Positions 21,971 to 36,257 of a DNA stretch of 64,000 nt are shown here, piece after piece. How positions within the stretch are numbered: position 1 is the stretch's first letter; each line of letters starts with the position of its first letter. The position numbers and the translations under genes were made by a program. The notes below the pieces were generated by a model. It saw only the letters and a list, made by a program, of their open reading frames with translations. It had not been told where the DNA came from and did no database searches. This DNA is from Gerris lacustris (taxonomy: Eukaryota > Arthropoda > Insecta > Hemiptera > Gerridae), in NCBI GenBank assembly GCA_951217055.1, contig OX578277.1, positions 103,729,511-103,793,510 on the forward strand, read 5' to 3'.

Positions 21971-23148
21971 TGTTGCATAACACGATGGGCAATTTTCCCC
22001 AGATGCTCAGTGCGTTTCACACATAAATTTCAATGATTTATTGTTTGTCGATATTGTTAATAAACCTAATCGAATGACATTGAAATTGTCTATTGACATT
22101 TTGTCCCATTACATTAATTTTTCACTGATTTATTCAATGTTGAAAATGGCGGGATTTCCTGAATCACCCTGTATTTTTGTATTTTGCCATACTTGTTGAA
22201 ATGTCTTAAACTATACAGGTCCGCTTTCGATTAAATGTTGGGTATCCGTTCAGAATGAGTTTCTTCTCAATAACGGTTCCGACGGTTAAAAATGTGTTAA
22301 GTGCAGTCCACTTAAAATACCAATTGTCATGTATCCCGGGAAAAAATCTAGTTTCCGAGAAATTGAATAAAAAAAAATGTTGCTCCGCTGAAAAACGAAC
22401 AGGTCTGTGTAAACAACCACCTTCTGTTACTACAAAATATTTGTGTATCATGTTTGAACATAGATGACTTAAATACGATATTTTTTAATTTAGATTCAGT
22501 ACCAATATGAATATTGTAAGAAAGTTTTGAGTTTTGTCGGGCCGAATCTTGCTTCACTGTCTTTTTTCCTCAGTCATGTGCAGGTGTTAGTTTCGTTTAA
22601 TTAATGTATCCTCCGTTTTTTATTATTGCATTAAGTATTGGAACTCTTGTGACTTGTGACCAATTTCTTATTTTAGTGATCGTACGAGTACATTTGAAAA
22701 AGCAGGTTCGATAGAGCAGGTCCGTTCAAAAGTCCACGCCAATAAAGGAGGAGGTAATGGAAACGGTTTATGGAACGGTTTACCCTTCTGGTATAGAAGG
22801 GCTGCTTTTCTAAACTTTTACGTATTTTACCCCTCAATTCTTTTTTGATTTTAGCAAGCCACTTGCAAATTACGTAAATTATTTTAGATTCTGTTCCTGC
22901 GTTATGTATGCGACATTTATGTATTATAAATGTCGCTCTATTGCTATTGTCTGTATGAATGCATTCATAGCTTCCTGTGTGTTAGCGATTGTTTATAGAG
23001 TAATCCAGTCAGTTTGTTTGAGTATCGTTTCTAGTCTAGGTTGTCTGCATTTATTTTTGCTCCTCTTATCCTTTGCTTTGATTTTACCATACAATCATAT
23101 ATAATATGTATGTATATTGAAAGTCTCGTAGAAAATTAAAGAAACCGA

Positions 23149-23292
23149 ACACCCTGCGCACAAGATACAGAAAAAATTACCAATTTTAGAGGTTTCAGAA
23201 CAAAAATGAGTTTTTATAAAGAATGATTTTTTTCGAAAACCCAAAAATAAGAAAATGTTTCCTCTTGGATTCTCTAACTTGGGACACATTGT
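23149..23292. repeat. Dispersed repeat copy
   Basis: Shares CACCCTG/TCCTGTAC, TTTTAGAGGTTT, GAGTTTTTATAAAGAATGA and CGAAAACCCAAAA with 60684-60828 in the same order. The mirror copy is at 52851-52994. Likely a short non-autonomous DNA element. Confidence 0.6.
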
Positions 23293-23840
23293 ATATTATA
23301 TATAATATGATTTGAACTCAAGTCTGGATTATTGCATTTAACCATAATATGTCCAAGGCATGAGATCGAATCCCTTTATTTCCTATTTATTTAATTTTTC
23401 ATAACTTTTAAAGCCGTATCTGCTCACCGTATTTAAATAAAGATTTATATTTTGGAATCCTCCAAAAAAAAAAAAATCTAAATTTCACTAGCAAGTTGTT
23501 GCAATCCTGTAAAGGGTGGGTGTATTATACATATTAGTAATGTCAACCACTGTACTGGAACTTTTCAAAAAGGTTTTGTAATTGTTATACATCATAAGTA
23601 GTGTTTTGTCAACGTGGATTATTTTTTTAAATTTTAATTTAATAGTTACAATCATGCAGTTTGGGAAAGTAACAGCATATAATAAAGATTCCCTTAATAT
23701 TATTTAATCTAGTATCAATAGCATAGTAACAATTATTAATCATAGGAAATTACTTACAATGTGTTCAATTGCGATTTAATCAAGGACAGAGATCAAAGAC
23801 CAAATATGCCAGCCAAAAAGAGTGAGCCCGAAATTTTGGT

Positions 23841-23856
23841 GGCCCTGAAAAGGACC
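23841..23856 (-). terminator. Histone 3' stem-loop of outer H3 (wobble variant)
   Basis: Reads GGTCCTTTTCAGGGCC on the minus strand, giving a U-G wobble at the third stem pair. The mirror copy keeps the change. Confidence 0.9.
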
Positions 23857-23886
23857 GTTTTGAATTGATGTCGACACGTTGACTTC

Positions 23887-24877
<991 letters not shown>

Positions 24878-24922
24878 GTTGAACAATCGATGGTCGAGGC
24901 CGTCAACTCACCTCATTCAAAC

Positions 24923-24938
24923 GGTCCTTTTCAGGACC
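24923..24938 (+). terminator. Histone 3' stem-loop of outer H4
   Basis: GGTCCTTTTCAGGACC with AAAC before and ACCA after. Confidence 0.95.
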
Positions 24939-26510
24939 ACCAAGATACTCTCACTTTTCTCATCCTGGTCCCCCAGTATATTAGGTTTCACTTGTATACG
25001 TTCGAAAAGCGTGTATTGTGTATATACTTCATACGTTTACTATAAATTTATTAGAATTATTATAACCAATCCGGGCCTCAAAAGTTAATGCCACCGCACA
25101 GTTTAAGCTGATTAATTTACCTGTGAATGTGAACGGTTTCTTGAAATTTAAGTACCTCTATTAATAAAAACCATCGACATTTGTAATAGCGATAAAGTAA
25201 GTGGCAGGTGGCAATATGAATGTCGTTTAGACTTAGACATGACACGAGCATAATATGTATATATATTACTCCACGTTCATGGCAGTCAATGACACCCGGA
25301 CCCCGGTCATTGAATTGAAATTCATAGACGTCTCCGCCGAATTCCCCTCTAAAGATATCCTGTCACCTGTTGACAAGTGACCCAGTATCTTCAAACTTCA
25401 TTACCAACCTCCTTGTCCCTTGTCGTTGATGCTGCAGCTTGTAGGGACAAGGTTAGATCCAAAGATCTGCATTGCTTTACCCGTTTTGGTAGTGAGTTCT
25501 TAGAATGGTCACACGTTGCCCGATACTAAGCGTTTCCATGACACTAAATACAGGAAAAACGACGAGTTATCAAATCGACCGGAAAGTGTCAAAGGTGGTC
25601 AGACACATTTAACTAAGATTTAAACTCGATAGTTACTTAATCAGTTACTTTAATAAAAGAACAGCAAATTATTTTTGTTAAATGTAAACAAACTCGCTAA
25701 TCGTGCGTAAAGCTGAAGGAATTCTTCAGAACTATGAGACGCGCATGCGCAATGAATACAAGTACGTAAATAATCACTTTCTACGCATCTAAACAGAGAT
25801 ATAATGTTTATATTTCGTATCAATCGTAGATAAATATATTTTTATAATAGGTATTGAGTGTCTTCTTTGGTGACACCACGAATTTTAAGAATTCCCAGCG
25901 GTTTACTCATTTATACTTTTTTAATAGAAATAAATTAAGTTTTCAATTATGATAATACATTTGTGTTCTTCATATATCATCTATATCTATAACTAAAAGT
26001 AACTTATGGTCAAGGGCTACACTCCGGGCCTTGGGACCGAGTCGGGCACCACGCTTTGGAGCCGAGTTGGATCCAGTCCCTTCGTAGCAGTTTTATTGGT
26101 CTCTGATGACGGTCAGCCAACATTTTGCAGTCGATTACTGCATACTAGTTATTGCATGTTTACAGTCGATCAAGGACCATCCGAATAATGGCTGAAGGTT
26201 ACCGACTCCGACTGGCATAGGATAAATTGATGGTTTTGTAGCCTGTGTCTTCGATCAGGAAAACCGATATCTATAAATGAAACACCTGGAGGTACGTTAC
26301 AGTTATAACTATAACCGTCTACCATAAAAAAAAACCTATTGAGCAATATAATACTCTATTAATTTAAATCAAATTATAATTATTATTAACTACGGGAAAC
26401 AGACAGTGAAAAATACACTCCTGTGCCGGGATTTGAACCACTACTCTATTAAGTTATTATTATTACGTGCCCTAGTGAGTGGGGAAAAGAAGTGCTAGAA
26501 TACGTGTGGT
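24939..26510. other. H4-H2A spacer
   Basis: No gene found. 25858-25905 is a diverged inverse match to 9178-9226 (CTGGGAATTCTTA, CGTGGTGTCACCAAAGAAG), suggesting an old fragment related to the nested element there. 26424-26450 resembles a tRNA T-arm only. Confidence 0.55.
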
Positions 26511-26526
26511 GGTCCTGAAAAGGACC
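26511..26526 (-). terminator. Histone 3' stem-loop of inner left H2A
   Basis: GGTCCTTTTCAGGACC on the minus strand, 30 bp past the stop. Confidence 0.95.
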
Positions 26527-26556
26527 GTTTTATCGTGATTCCTGGATGCAGGGTTT

Positions 26557-27175
<619 letters not shown>

Positions 27176-27547
27176 ATGCCTCCCAAAGCGAGTGGTAAAG
27201 CCATCAAGAAAGCCGGCAAGGCTCAGAAGAACATCGTCAAGAGCGATAAGAAGAAGAAGCGCAAGAGGAAGGAGAGCTACGCCATCTACATCTACAAGGT
27301 ACTCAAGCAAGTTCACCCTGACACCGGTGTCTCCTCCAAAGCTATGAGCATCATGAACAGTTTCGTCAACGATTTATTCGAGCGTATCGCCGCCGAAGCA
27401 TCTCGTCTCTCTCACTACAACAAGCGGTCAACCATCACTAGCCGGGAAATTCAAACAGCCGTCAGGCTGCTTCTCCCTGGTGAGTTGGCCAAGCACGCTG
27501 TCAGTGAAGGCACCAAGGCTGTTACCAAGTATACTAGTTCGAAGTAA
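27176..27547 (+). CDS. H2B: Histone H2B (inner left copy)
   Basis: 123 residues, identical in protein to the H2B at 12426-12797. It has the [18 protein letters not shown] tail, the [19 protein letters not shown] entry to the histone fold and the VTKYTSSK end. Synonymous differences from the outer copy are frequent, so protein identity is held by selection or partial conversion. The stem-loop follows 30 bp after the stop. The mirror copy is 47901-48272. Confidence 0.98.
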   Translation: MPPKASGKAIKKAGKAQKNIVKSDKKKKRKRKESYAIYIYKVLKQVHPDTGVSSKAMSIMNSFVNDLFERIAAEASRLSHYNKRSTITSREIQTAVRLLLPGELAKHAVSEGTKAVTKYTSSK

Positions 27548-27577
27548 GACTAAGCCATGCCGGAAGTGTAAGAAAAC

Positions 27578-27593
27578 GGTCCTTTTCAGGACC
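27578..27593 (+). terminator. Histone 3' stem-loop of inner left H2B
   Basis: GGTCCTTTTCAGGACC with AAAC before and ACCA after. Confidence 0.95.
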
Positions 27594-28237
27594 ACCAAAT
27601 ATTTTTTATTCGTTCACTATTAATAATTCTGACTTAATTATTGAACACGTTACACGCGTGTTCTGGCCTCGAGAAGAAAACAATTATGGATTCGGAAATT
27701 TTATTTTACGTGTGTAATGTAACGAGAATGATAATAGGTCTCTTGCCTCTGCCTCTACTGTCAGCCTGAGACTCTTCTAGTCTTGTCTTGTAGTAGTTCT
27801 TGAACTCCTACAGTTCCCTTCTCTCTACACTACCTCCTTCCAACCAGTTCAACCCCACCTTTAAATGGTTCTTGGAATTGAATTATCAACATTTTTACAA
27901 AACAAATCTTTATATTTCCAATTAAAAAATATATTAATAGAATAAACATGATGTGATTTTATGTTACAATAGTAAGGGATTGGAAGAATAGCCATTTTCT
28001 ATTTAAATCTTTAAAAATAGAATGTTTTGAAATATTTTAATAGAAAAAAAAATTCGTATAATTAAAAATAAAATATGAAGTATTACACACTCTGGTGTTT
28101 ATTTCTTGTTTTGACCAAGGATTTTATTGTTATATTAGGTATGTGTAGAAAAAAAATGAGATAGATTATTTATATTTTAAAATAATTAAATTAAGTAAAA
28201 AATGATATATACAAGTTACCTTCCCTTATGTGCTGAC

Positions 28238-29132
28238 TAAAGTTATATAGAATAAACAAGTTGTTGCACTGTCTAGGTTTGACGTTTCAAATCTCGGGTC
28301 AAAAAAAAGTCACGCATTTTTATCCCCTAGAGTGCAGGCTAAACAGTAAACCCCCATACTGTTTTGCCTGCACTCTAGCGGATATTTTTACCCGCGAATC
28401 CTAGATGTTATGACTGGGTCTCGTTCTTTTCTCTTGCTTTTGTATGTTTTCTTTCATTTCTAAAATTACGTCAATTTATTGAGAATTGTTTAAGAAAAGG
28501 ATTAATATGAAAACTTGCTATGTTCCTTTTTGTAAAAGTGGTTGTAGGCCAAAAAAATGAAGAAAAACTTAGCCATCCGATTAATCTCTTTTCTAATTCA
28601 TGTAGAAAATGATTATCCCTTGCTTTGAAGATCAAATGTGTAAATTTTTACATCAGAAAAAAAAAACTGTAGATTTGTAAAACAACACACAAACACACAC
28701 ACATATATATATATACAAATATATGCACATATACGTTGACTTTGATATAAGTAGATAAATGAAACATATTGTCATGAAAAACTGTAGAAAAACTTATAAT
28801 AATTCTACACTTATTTCGTATTATATTTCAAGAAGTCTTCATACATTCATTTATAAAACCTCAAATATGTTGAAAAATTCGGGACAAATCAGCACCTGTA
28901 TACGGAAAAAAATATTACAATACAACTAGTTGAAATTCGGGACTGTCCTTAAAAAGTACGGACGTCTGGTCACCTCAATTAAGTTAAAAAAGTTATAGTT
29001 TGTAATGTAGTTGTGTAGAAAATTAGCCCCCATACAGATTGCACTACTGCGTGGTGGACAAAAAGTAAACTAACCTCACCAAACGAAAAAAAATAATCCA
29101 GTGCAACAACTTGTTTATTCTATATAACTTTA
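28238..29132. mobile_element. hAT-like MITE, left copy
   Basis: 33-bp perfect inverted ends (TAAAGTTATATAGAATAAAC...) with an exact 8-bp target duplication GTGCTGAC (28230-28237 and 29133-29140). No transposase is seen. Near its left end is a strong internal hairpin (CTAGAGTGCAGGC...GCCTGCACTCTAG, about 28327-28379) and an AC/AT microsatellite at 28684-28710. Mirror copy at 46316-47210. Confidence 0.85.
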
Positions 29133-29798
29133 GTGCTGACAATGCATCAGGCCCCCTGAGCCTATATATACCGGAGGACTTGCCGCCACGCGCCAGTCTC
29201 CAGTCTACGTTACACTTTTTATGTATTAACTTCTTAAAGTATTTGTTAATTCTGTTAGACTCCAACTTAATGTTGTAAAAGTAAATTCAATCTTATACTT
29301 AATGTAGATGTAATTGTGTTTAATAAAATAAAATTGTTTTTAAAAACTTATTCAGTGGAATAGTGAAGTTAACTTACATGTTCTATATTCGTATTGTATA
29401 AAATATAATAAAACAATATTATTATTTTTTATACAATAACAATATAGAACGGGGAAGGGAATTGTCAGAACTCAGAACTGTTTCCTCAAGAGAACTTTTT
29501 CAGGGGAACAGTTCTTTATGATTGAGATTAGAATGGGAAGGGGTATGACTAGTAGAATAGGGCTAGGGCTGAGTTGTGTTAGTGTATGGTGTTTAGTTCA
29601 ATATTATAAAAGTAATGGTTTAAGTAGGGGTAGGTATGAGGTATGAGTGGCTATAATGCATCCTCAATAAGCTACTTCCAGTATTGCTGGTGAAATGATT
29701 TTTTCCCCAGTGGTACATGTCGATACCCGGCCTTTGCAATCAACAAAAGAATTTTGTAAATTAAATGGCTTCGGCTTCTAATTTCTAATCCACCTGCA

Positions 29799-29888
29799 TC
29801 ATTTACAGAAGTCATCATATTATATCATTTACAGAAGTCATCATATTATATCATTTACAGAAGTCATCATATTATATCATTTACAGAA
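29799..29888 (+). repeat. 26-bp tandem repeat
   Basis: Three full units plus a partial unit of TCATTTACAGAAGTCATCAT followed by ATTATA. Mirror copy at 45560-45649. Confidence 0.9.
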
Positions 29889-30368
29889 ATTTTCCATATA
29901 CTATTTATAGTTTAGTATTTTTATATACTTATTTGATTTACTTTTTTGATTACTAACCTAAATAACATAAATGATATTATTTTTATTTATAACCTCAACT
30001 CTAGGTGATTGTATTTAAAATAAATAAATTAAACAATTAAGATAAATAGATAAAATAAAATGAAACTGTATTTACAACAAAAATTATTTAATATGTGAAC
30101 ACGGGCCTCCTGTTTCAAGGTTTTCCTTCTTGGATCTTTATATTAATTTGTTAAATTCTAATTATTTATGTGTAAGCAATTGTAATTTATAATTATTTCA
30201 TGTGAATTTGTAAAATGATTTAAAAATAAGAAAAGTAGAATATTCATTGCGGCTATAGAACGACACGCATATTTTTCTTGCAGATTCTTGAAATATTCTT
30301 CAACGACGCGCAATAGTCGCCCGAGGAGTCCACCTTGACCGTTACAAATGAAAGAGATCATTTTTGGT

Positions 30369-30384
30369 GGTCCTGAAAAGGACC
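30369..30384 (-). terminator. Histone 3' stem-loop of inner left H3
   Basis: GGTCCTTTTCAGGACC on the minus strand, followed in mRNA sense by ACCAAAAATGATCTCTTTC. Confidence 0.95.
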
Positions 30385-30415
30385 GTTTTGTTGGTGTTAC
30401 ATCGACTCAAACTTT

Positions 30416-31381
<966 letters not shown>

Positions 31382-31436
31382 GGAGCTAAATCTTTACCGT
31401 GTTCGGCAACCAACGGTCAAGCACTACATCTCAAAC

Positions 31437-31452
31437 GGTCCTTTTCAGGACC
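31437..31452 (+). terminator. Histone 3' stem-loop of inner left H4
   Basis: GGTCCTTTTCAGGACC with AAAC before and ACCA after. Confidence 0.95.
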
Positions 31453-32129
31453 ACCAAGTTAATAATCTCACCTTCTTAATGATAATGACCCTTTCTAGCT
31501 CAGCCTTCTGATGTGGAGACCGTATAGCATATAACGTATTATGTTTATTAACACATTGTCATAATACATTGGACACAACCGCTCTTAAATATTAAACATA
31601 GCGTTCTAATAGTAGTTCTCGTTCCTAACAATAATCCTTTAGGTAGATGTGCAGTGACTAGGATCTCGCTCACCCGATTTGGGGTTATTTCACAAATCTC
31701 TTGCCTACACCCACTCACGGACACATTTCTGAAGACCATCATTCGCGAAGCAATTGTTAACACATCTATGAGATGCTTCAGAATTCCACTCACTCTGTGT
31801 ACAGTGTATTGAGAATTGGGAGGGGGGATCGTTGCCGGATATTATTTTTTTTTACACAAAAAATTATAATACAGGATTCTAATTACAGTTTGAAGAGGGT
31901 GCTGTTTTGGGAGGGAGAGTAGTAGAAAGGTTGGGATTGTCTCATTGTTATCAGTAGAGCGATGAGCACTGCGTTTGCAGTGGAAATGTTTGAGGTGGTT
32001 AGAGGTGTTATTTCAAATTGGCGATTCCGTACGGGTCACACGGCAAAGTTCCTTCCGGGCCCACCACTTGAAATGGGTCAGTGCCAGTGTATCTTCAGCA
32101 CAAGTGGACCCGAAATGAAAGGAGCACAA

Positions 32130-32385
32130 GGGGCTCAATGCTCCTGCGCATACACCAGAAAATGTGGAACGTATACGCCAGGCAGTAGAGGCCAGTTCAA
32201 GTCGTTCACTACGGAGGAAAGCAGCTGCACAGAGGATGTCCTATTAATCCGTTCTGAAGGAGGCGATTCGACGAGAGGAGGCTGCTTATCCCTCGACAAA
32301 TGATTCAGCAGGTGATGTTGAACTTTCGGGAGAGGCTCGAAGAGTGCGTGCTCCGAAATGGGCATCATTCGGAGGATGTCATTTT
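32130..32385 (+). pseudogene. Internally deleted IS630-like transposase remnant
   Basis: One frame reads PENVERIRQAVEASSSRSLR and RRKAAAQRMSY then a stop, matching the helix-turn-helix region of insect IS630/mariner-type transposases. A shifted frame shortly after reads PRQMIQQVMLNFRERLEEC and VLRNGHHSEDVIF, matching the C-terminal end of the same proteins. The whole catalytic core is missing between them. It is a decayed, deletion-derived element. Mirror copy at about 43063-43318. Confidence 0.7.
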
Positions 32386-32515
32386 TATAACCTATATTTA
32401 ATGGCCTTAATTTAATTTAAGTCCTTATGAACATATTTCATTATTAAAATTTTGAAAAATATTTGTGTGAGCATATTTTTTTAAGCGATGAAACTGTATT
32501 GAGAGCCCTGTAGTA

Positions 32516-33169
32516 GGGGTGAGCGGGGATAGTTGGGACACTTTTTTTGAAGAGGTTTTGCATGAACTTTTTCGCTTTTCTATGATCATCATGCATAGAG
32601 ATCCTAACTAACATAATCCAGACTTATAGCGACTTAAAAAAAACATTATCATACTATTTTTTATTTTTTTCCAAAACCTTCACTTTGTCCAATGTATCCC
32701 AATGGGTGGTTTTCTGTTGGACCAAGTTAACTAACTTTTTTGTACAACCAAAGTTTCAAACTTAAACTTTTTTATGTGGTTTATATCTTGAAAACAGTGA
32801 TCAACTTTTGGATACAATTATTATTAATGGATACCTTTTATTGCTGACTACCCCGCTCATCCACATAACCAGGTGGGATCTCTCCGATTTATTTTATCTC
32901 TATCATCGCAGAACTTAACATCTTCCTACCCCTCCTTTTGTTATCCTTTTTCACCTACTAACGGTTTCTTTGGCCTAAAACCTCACCTCTTCTTCAGCTT
33001 TACCAGATATAAAAATTTATTATTCCATTTTCTTTTACCATTTTATTTTAATAAAATCTGTATACTGTCCAATAGACTGGTCCACCAGAGTTGCTAATCT
33101 GACCTTCTTTTCAACCAAAAACAGCAGAGTCCAATTCATCCCACTGTCCCAACCAACCCCGCTCTCCCC
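32516..33169. mobile_element. TA-flanked MITE, left copy
   Basis: Ends GGGGTGAGCGGGGATAGTTG and, in reverse complement, GGGGAGAGCGGGGTTGGTTG, both followed by GGGACA and flanked by TA. Non-coding. Mirror copy at 42279-42932. Confidence 0.75.
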
Positions 33170-33433
33170 TATCTTCAATACTTTTAGTTGTTCAATTTTA
33201 ATTAATTTTGAAATCAGTAAGTAATCCTACCGCACTCTGTATTTATATTTTATTGTTAAAAAAAAATAAAAATAAATAAAGGGAAGGGGGACAGGAAAAA
33301 CGCATTTTTTAAGGACACGTGACTTAAAGATAAGTTGGTGCAAAAGCGAAGCCAAACATATACTTGTACTCAAAGCGTTCTCCCCTTTTATTTAACACCC
33401 TACACTATATGCCACATTAAAAATATGTAAACC

Positions 33434-33846
33434 CAGTGCTCGATTTGAGGCGGAACGGCGTTCCGGGACCTCTCTCTCTGATAAATAAAAAATAAAATTA
33501 TTGGGACTAAGATTTTTTAAAATCCTTAGTTACAATTTTGTTTGTCAGCGAGTGACTACAAATTTGATTAAGGACATGTATTAAACTGACACCATAGTAT
33601 TACCCTAGAGTAGCTCGCAATTTATTAATAAAGAATATAAATGTAGCCCGATGCTAACTCTCGACTCTCAGTGCCTGTCGTTCTTAAGCTGCGTCTGAGG
33701 AAGCATCTAAGCTTTTGTCCGGCTTGTGACCCTCGAGCATTTTTCCCTCGGACCCCCCTTCTATAGTAAGGGAGTGGGGGGGGGGGGGGGGGAGAGAAGG
33801 GAAAAGTTGAAGTTCCGGCACCTCAATTTCTAGAAATCGAGCACTG
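33434..33846. mobile_element. hAT MITE, left copy
   Basis: Inverted ends CAGTGCTCGATTT and AAATCGAGCACTG with an exact 8-bp target duplication TGTAAACC (33426-33433 and 33847-33854). 413 bp, non-coding, with a long G run near 33777-33792. Mirror copy at 41602-42014. Confidence 0.9.
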
Positions 33847-34417
33847 TGTAAACCCCTTGTTTTTGAGGGATGATCAACATATTGCTGCTGATGGCCGCCA
33901 TCTTGTAGATTTAATTTTCAAAAAAGGATGCAAAAAATGGGATTACCTACTGATTCAAATAAAATTAACAGTATTTCACTGAATTGCACTGTTATTATTA
34001 TTAATAGCCCCACAAAAGTCGTTAGTCGGCTCTTCCGTGCCCTGTACTTATAAATAACTTGGTTTAAATATTGAACCTTTTTAAAGAATTAAAAATTTAA
34101 TTAACTAATTATTAACAATGAAAGAGGCATAACACCAGATCAAGAAGCAATGCGAGATGTAAGAAATTTAACCCTTTTTTCTATTTGGATAAAGTGGGGT
34201 AGCTTGACCTGTGCCTGTTACCTGGTGATGTCAAATGAGTTTTCTTTTTTAACGGGGGCTCTTTGTATTGCCTTCAAACACCATCTTAAAGGCCACGATA
34301 ATATTGTTGCACTATAAGAGTATACTTTTAATTTTTGTTATTAAATCTGGAATAGTCATTTAGGAAATAAATGATCTCTCAACTCTCGATATCTGGATGT
34401 ATGATGAAGTGTTTGTA

Positions 34418-34663
34418 AATTATGGCCCGTTTAGCGACGCAAGAGTAAAAAAAGGGTAGACTCGCCTCTGAAAAATAAAGTTGGAGTCTTTTAAAGTTAC
34501 ATCGTAGTCACCTATTCGTTTTGAATGTGCCGGTAGGGTCAGGACGACAAGATTTCTCCGGAGAGACCGTACTCAGGCGTTTCAAGTGAAGAATTTTCTG
34601 AGGGCAAATACTGATTGAAGCAAAGGTCTCGGCGACCGACTCCTTACGCCCGAAGGTAGCCTC
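34418..34663 (-). other. Conserved block upstream of inner left H1
   Basis: Partner of the block at 16436-16690 (about 60-70 percent similar by eye). It lies about 220 bp upstream of the H1 ATG on the opposite strand. A CCAAT box is at 34701-34705, between it and H1. Confidence 0.45.
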
Positions 34664-34883
34664 AAGATACGTGATGAGTTTGGCCGATGCCGAATGAACC
34701 CCAATGAAAATAGAAGTGGGTTTCGATAGCAGACAAAGCTAAAGAAAGAGTGTTAAATGCAAAACTGTCGTGGTAAAACTAAATTGCTTTCGTGAAGGGC
34801 CGTTGGTTGGTGTAAATAACCTTTAAAATTTCCACCCAATATAACATTTTTTAACTCAACTTTCTCTTCTCACATCACACACC

Positions 34884-35519
34884 ATGACCGACACGGTTGA
34901 AACTGAAGTCGCAGCTCCTGCCCCGGTTTCCCCTAAAAAGGGTAAAGCCACTCCTGCTAAGAAGAAGGCCAGCTCTACTGCCAAACAGCCCGCGCACCCT
35001 CCTACGGCAAAGATGGTCGTGAGCGCCATAGCAGCCTTGAAGGAGAGAGGTGGTTCATCCAACCAAGCCATCAAGAAGTACATCGCCACCACTTATAAGA
35101 TCGACGCCGAGAAGCTTGCCCCGTTTATCAAGAAGTACCTCAAGTCGGCCGTTGTCGCAGGCACTCTCCTCCAGACTAAAGGCAAGGGCGCATCCGGCTC
35201 ATTCAAGTTGGCTAAGGCCTCTTCTGAAGGAACAACTGCGAAGAAACCACGGGTCAAGAAGGCTTCCGCCGAGAAGAAGACTAAACCTGCTAATACCCCT
35301 AAAAAGACTGCTGCTAAGAAGGTTAAAGTGGCCGCGGTGAAAGTTAAGAAAACCGCCAAGACTCCAACCAAACCTAAGGTGCCCAAGGCAAAGAAGACCA
35401 TCGCTAAAAAGGCATCTACGGTCAAGAAGACACCAGCGGTCAAGAAATCACCAGCCAAGCCGAAGAAGGCCGTGGCAACCAAAAAACCTGCTGGCACCAA
35501 GAAACCTGCCAAGAAGTAG
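34884..35519 (+). CDS. H1: Linker histone H1 (inner left copy)
   Basis: A 211-residue H1, longer by five residues than the outer copy and clearly diverged from it. The N-terminal tail is short ([20 protein letters not shown]). The globular domain spans about 36-110 ([53 protein letters not shown]). The tail is Lys/Ala/Pro-rich with [18 protein letters not shown] motifs, plausible kinase target sites. Its upstream region has CCAAT-type boxes (near 34701 and 34836) and no inserted LTR. A stem-loop follows 23 bp after the stop. With its mirror copy it is probably the main H1 source of the locus. Confidence 0.97.
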   Translation: MTDTVETEVAAPAPVSPKKGKATPAKKKASSTAKQPAHPPTAKMVVSAIAALKERGGSSNQAIKKYIATTYKIDAEKLAPFIKKYLKSAVVAGTLLQTKGKGASGSFKLAKASSEGTTAKKPRVKKASAEKKTKPANTPKKTAAKKVKVAAVKVKKTAKTPTKPKVPKAKKTIAKKASTVKKTPAVKKSPAKPKKAVATKKPAGTKKPAKK

Positions 35520-35542
35520 ACTTTTTATACATTATTACAAAC

Positions 35543-35558
35543 GGTCCTTTTCAGGACC
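35543..35558 (+). terminator. Histone 3' stem-loop of inner left H1
   Basis: GGTCCTTTTCAGGACC with AAAC before and ACCA after. Confidence 0.95.
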
Positions 35559-36257
35559 ACCAAACCTTGTTCTAGTTTACTTCAATCTCCTGTCAACTAC
35601 AATAATACAAGAAACCTTGTGGAGCTAAAACGTAGACGTACCGGATATATGAAAACACGTAGTCGACTTAAGTTAGTTAACTGCTGGGGCTTAACTTCAA
35701 ATGATAGCGTAAGATAAAATTCTCGGACACCAAATATGGGCCAATTTGGGTGTCTCCTCTCCCGAACATGCCGGAAAAGTTATTAATAACCAGCTGATTT
35801 TCTCAAGATACATTATTGGAACCCTATCATTCAACATTTTAATATTGTCTGACGCAGAACGTTTTCCAGTCTGACGCGTCAAAGATGTCGATTTCACGAC
35901 ATCAAAAAATATTTTTTTTGCACGGTCTCGGAAATTACAAACAAACAGGACAAAACCGAAATTTTGTACCAATATGTGCCCACACAATCAGTCCAGTTTA
36001 CTGTCCGAGGACAGCAACTTCATATAAAAAAAAGGTAATTAAATATATATATTTTTTTTAACCTCTCTAGTCATAATAATGGTATGTGTTCTGTGTCATG
36101 GCAATTCAAAATCTGCCTTGTCAAATGAAAATCTTTATTTTATTTAAAATTAATTTAATAGAGCTTTAATAACAAAGACATATTTCAAGTCTCTGGAAAA
36201 TAAATTCCTTTTAGGCATAAAGCTGAATATCGAAACATTTTGTGTCACACTGTAGTA
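35559..36257. other. H1 downstream spacer
   Basis: No gene. 35625-35672 is an inverted copy of a tract found again at 38212-38260 in the palindrome loop. A 96-codon open frame at 35697-35987 has no recognisable domain and looks repeat-derived. Confidence 0.55.

Larger units (their letters stand above)
20856..22171 (+). mobile_element. Tc1/mariner (IS630-like) element remnant, left arm
   Basis: The left end CCGGTTGATTTGG...CATTTGCAACATTGAA and the reverse complement of the right end (CAGGGTGATTCAGG...CATTTTCAACATTGAA) are diverged inverted repeats flanked by TA. A decayed transposase follows at about 21660-21970, and a separate fold-back occupies 21004-21577. Mirror copy at 53972-55287. Confidence 0.65.

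Noticed and set aside
26424..26450. tRNA-like T-arm (GTGGTTCAAATCCCGGCAC on the minus strand)
   Set aside because: No acceptor stem, anticodon arm or A box around it; at most a fragment of a tRNA-derived repeat.
28684..28715. CRISPR-like or satellite array
   Set aside because: It is an AC/AT microsatellite; no spaced direct repeats of CRISPR type occur in the window.
35697..35987. 96-codon open frame near inner H1
   Set aside because: No domain, an AT-rich repeat-like context and no start or splice context; present in both arms only because of the palindrome.
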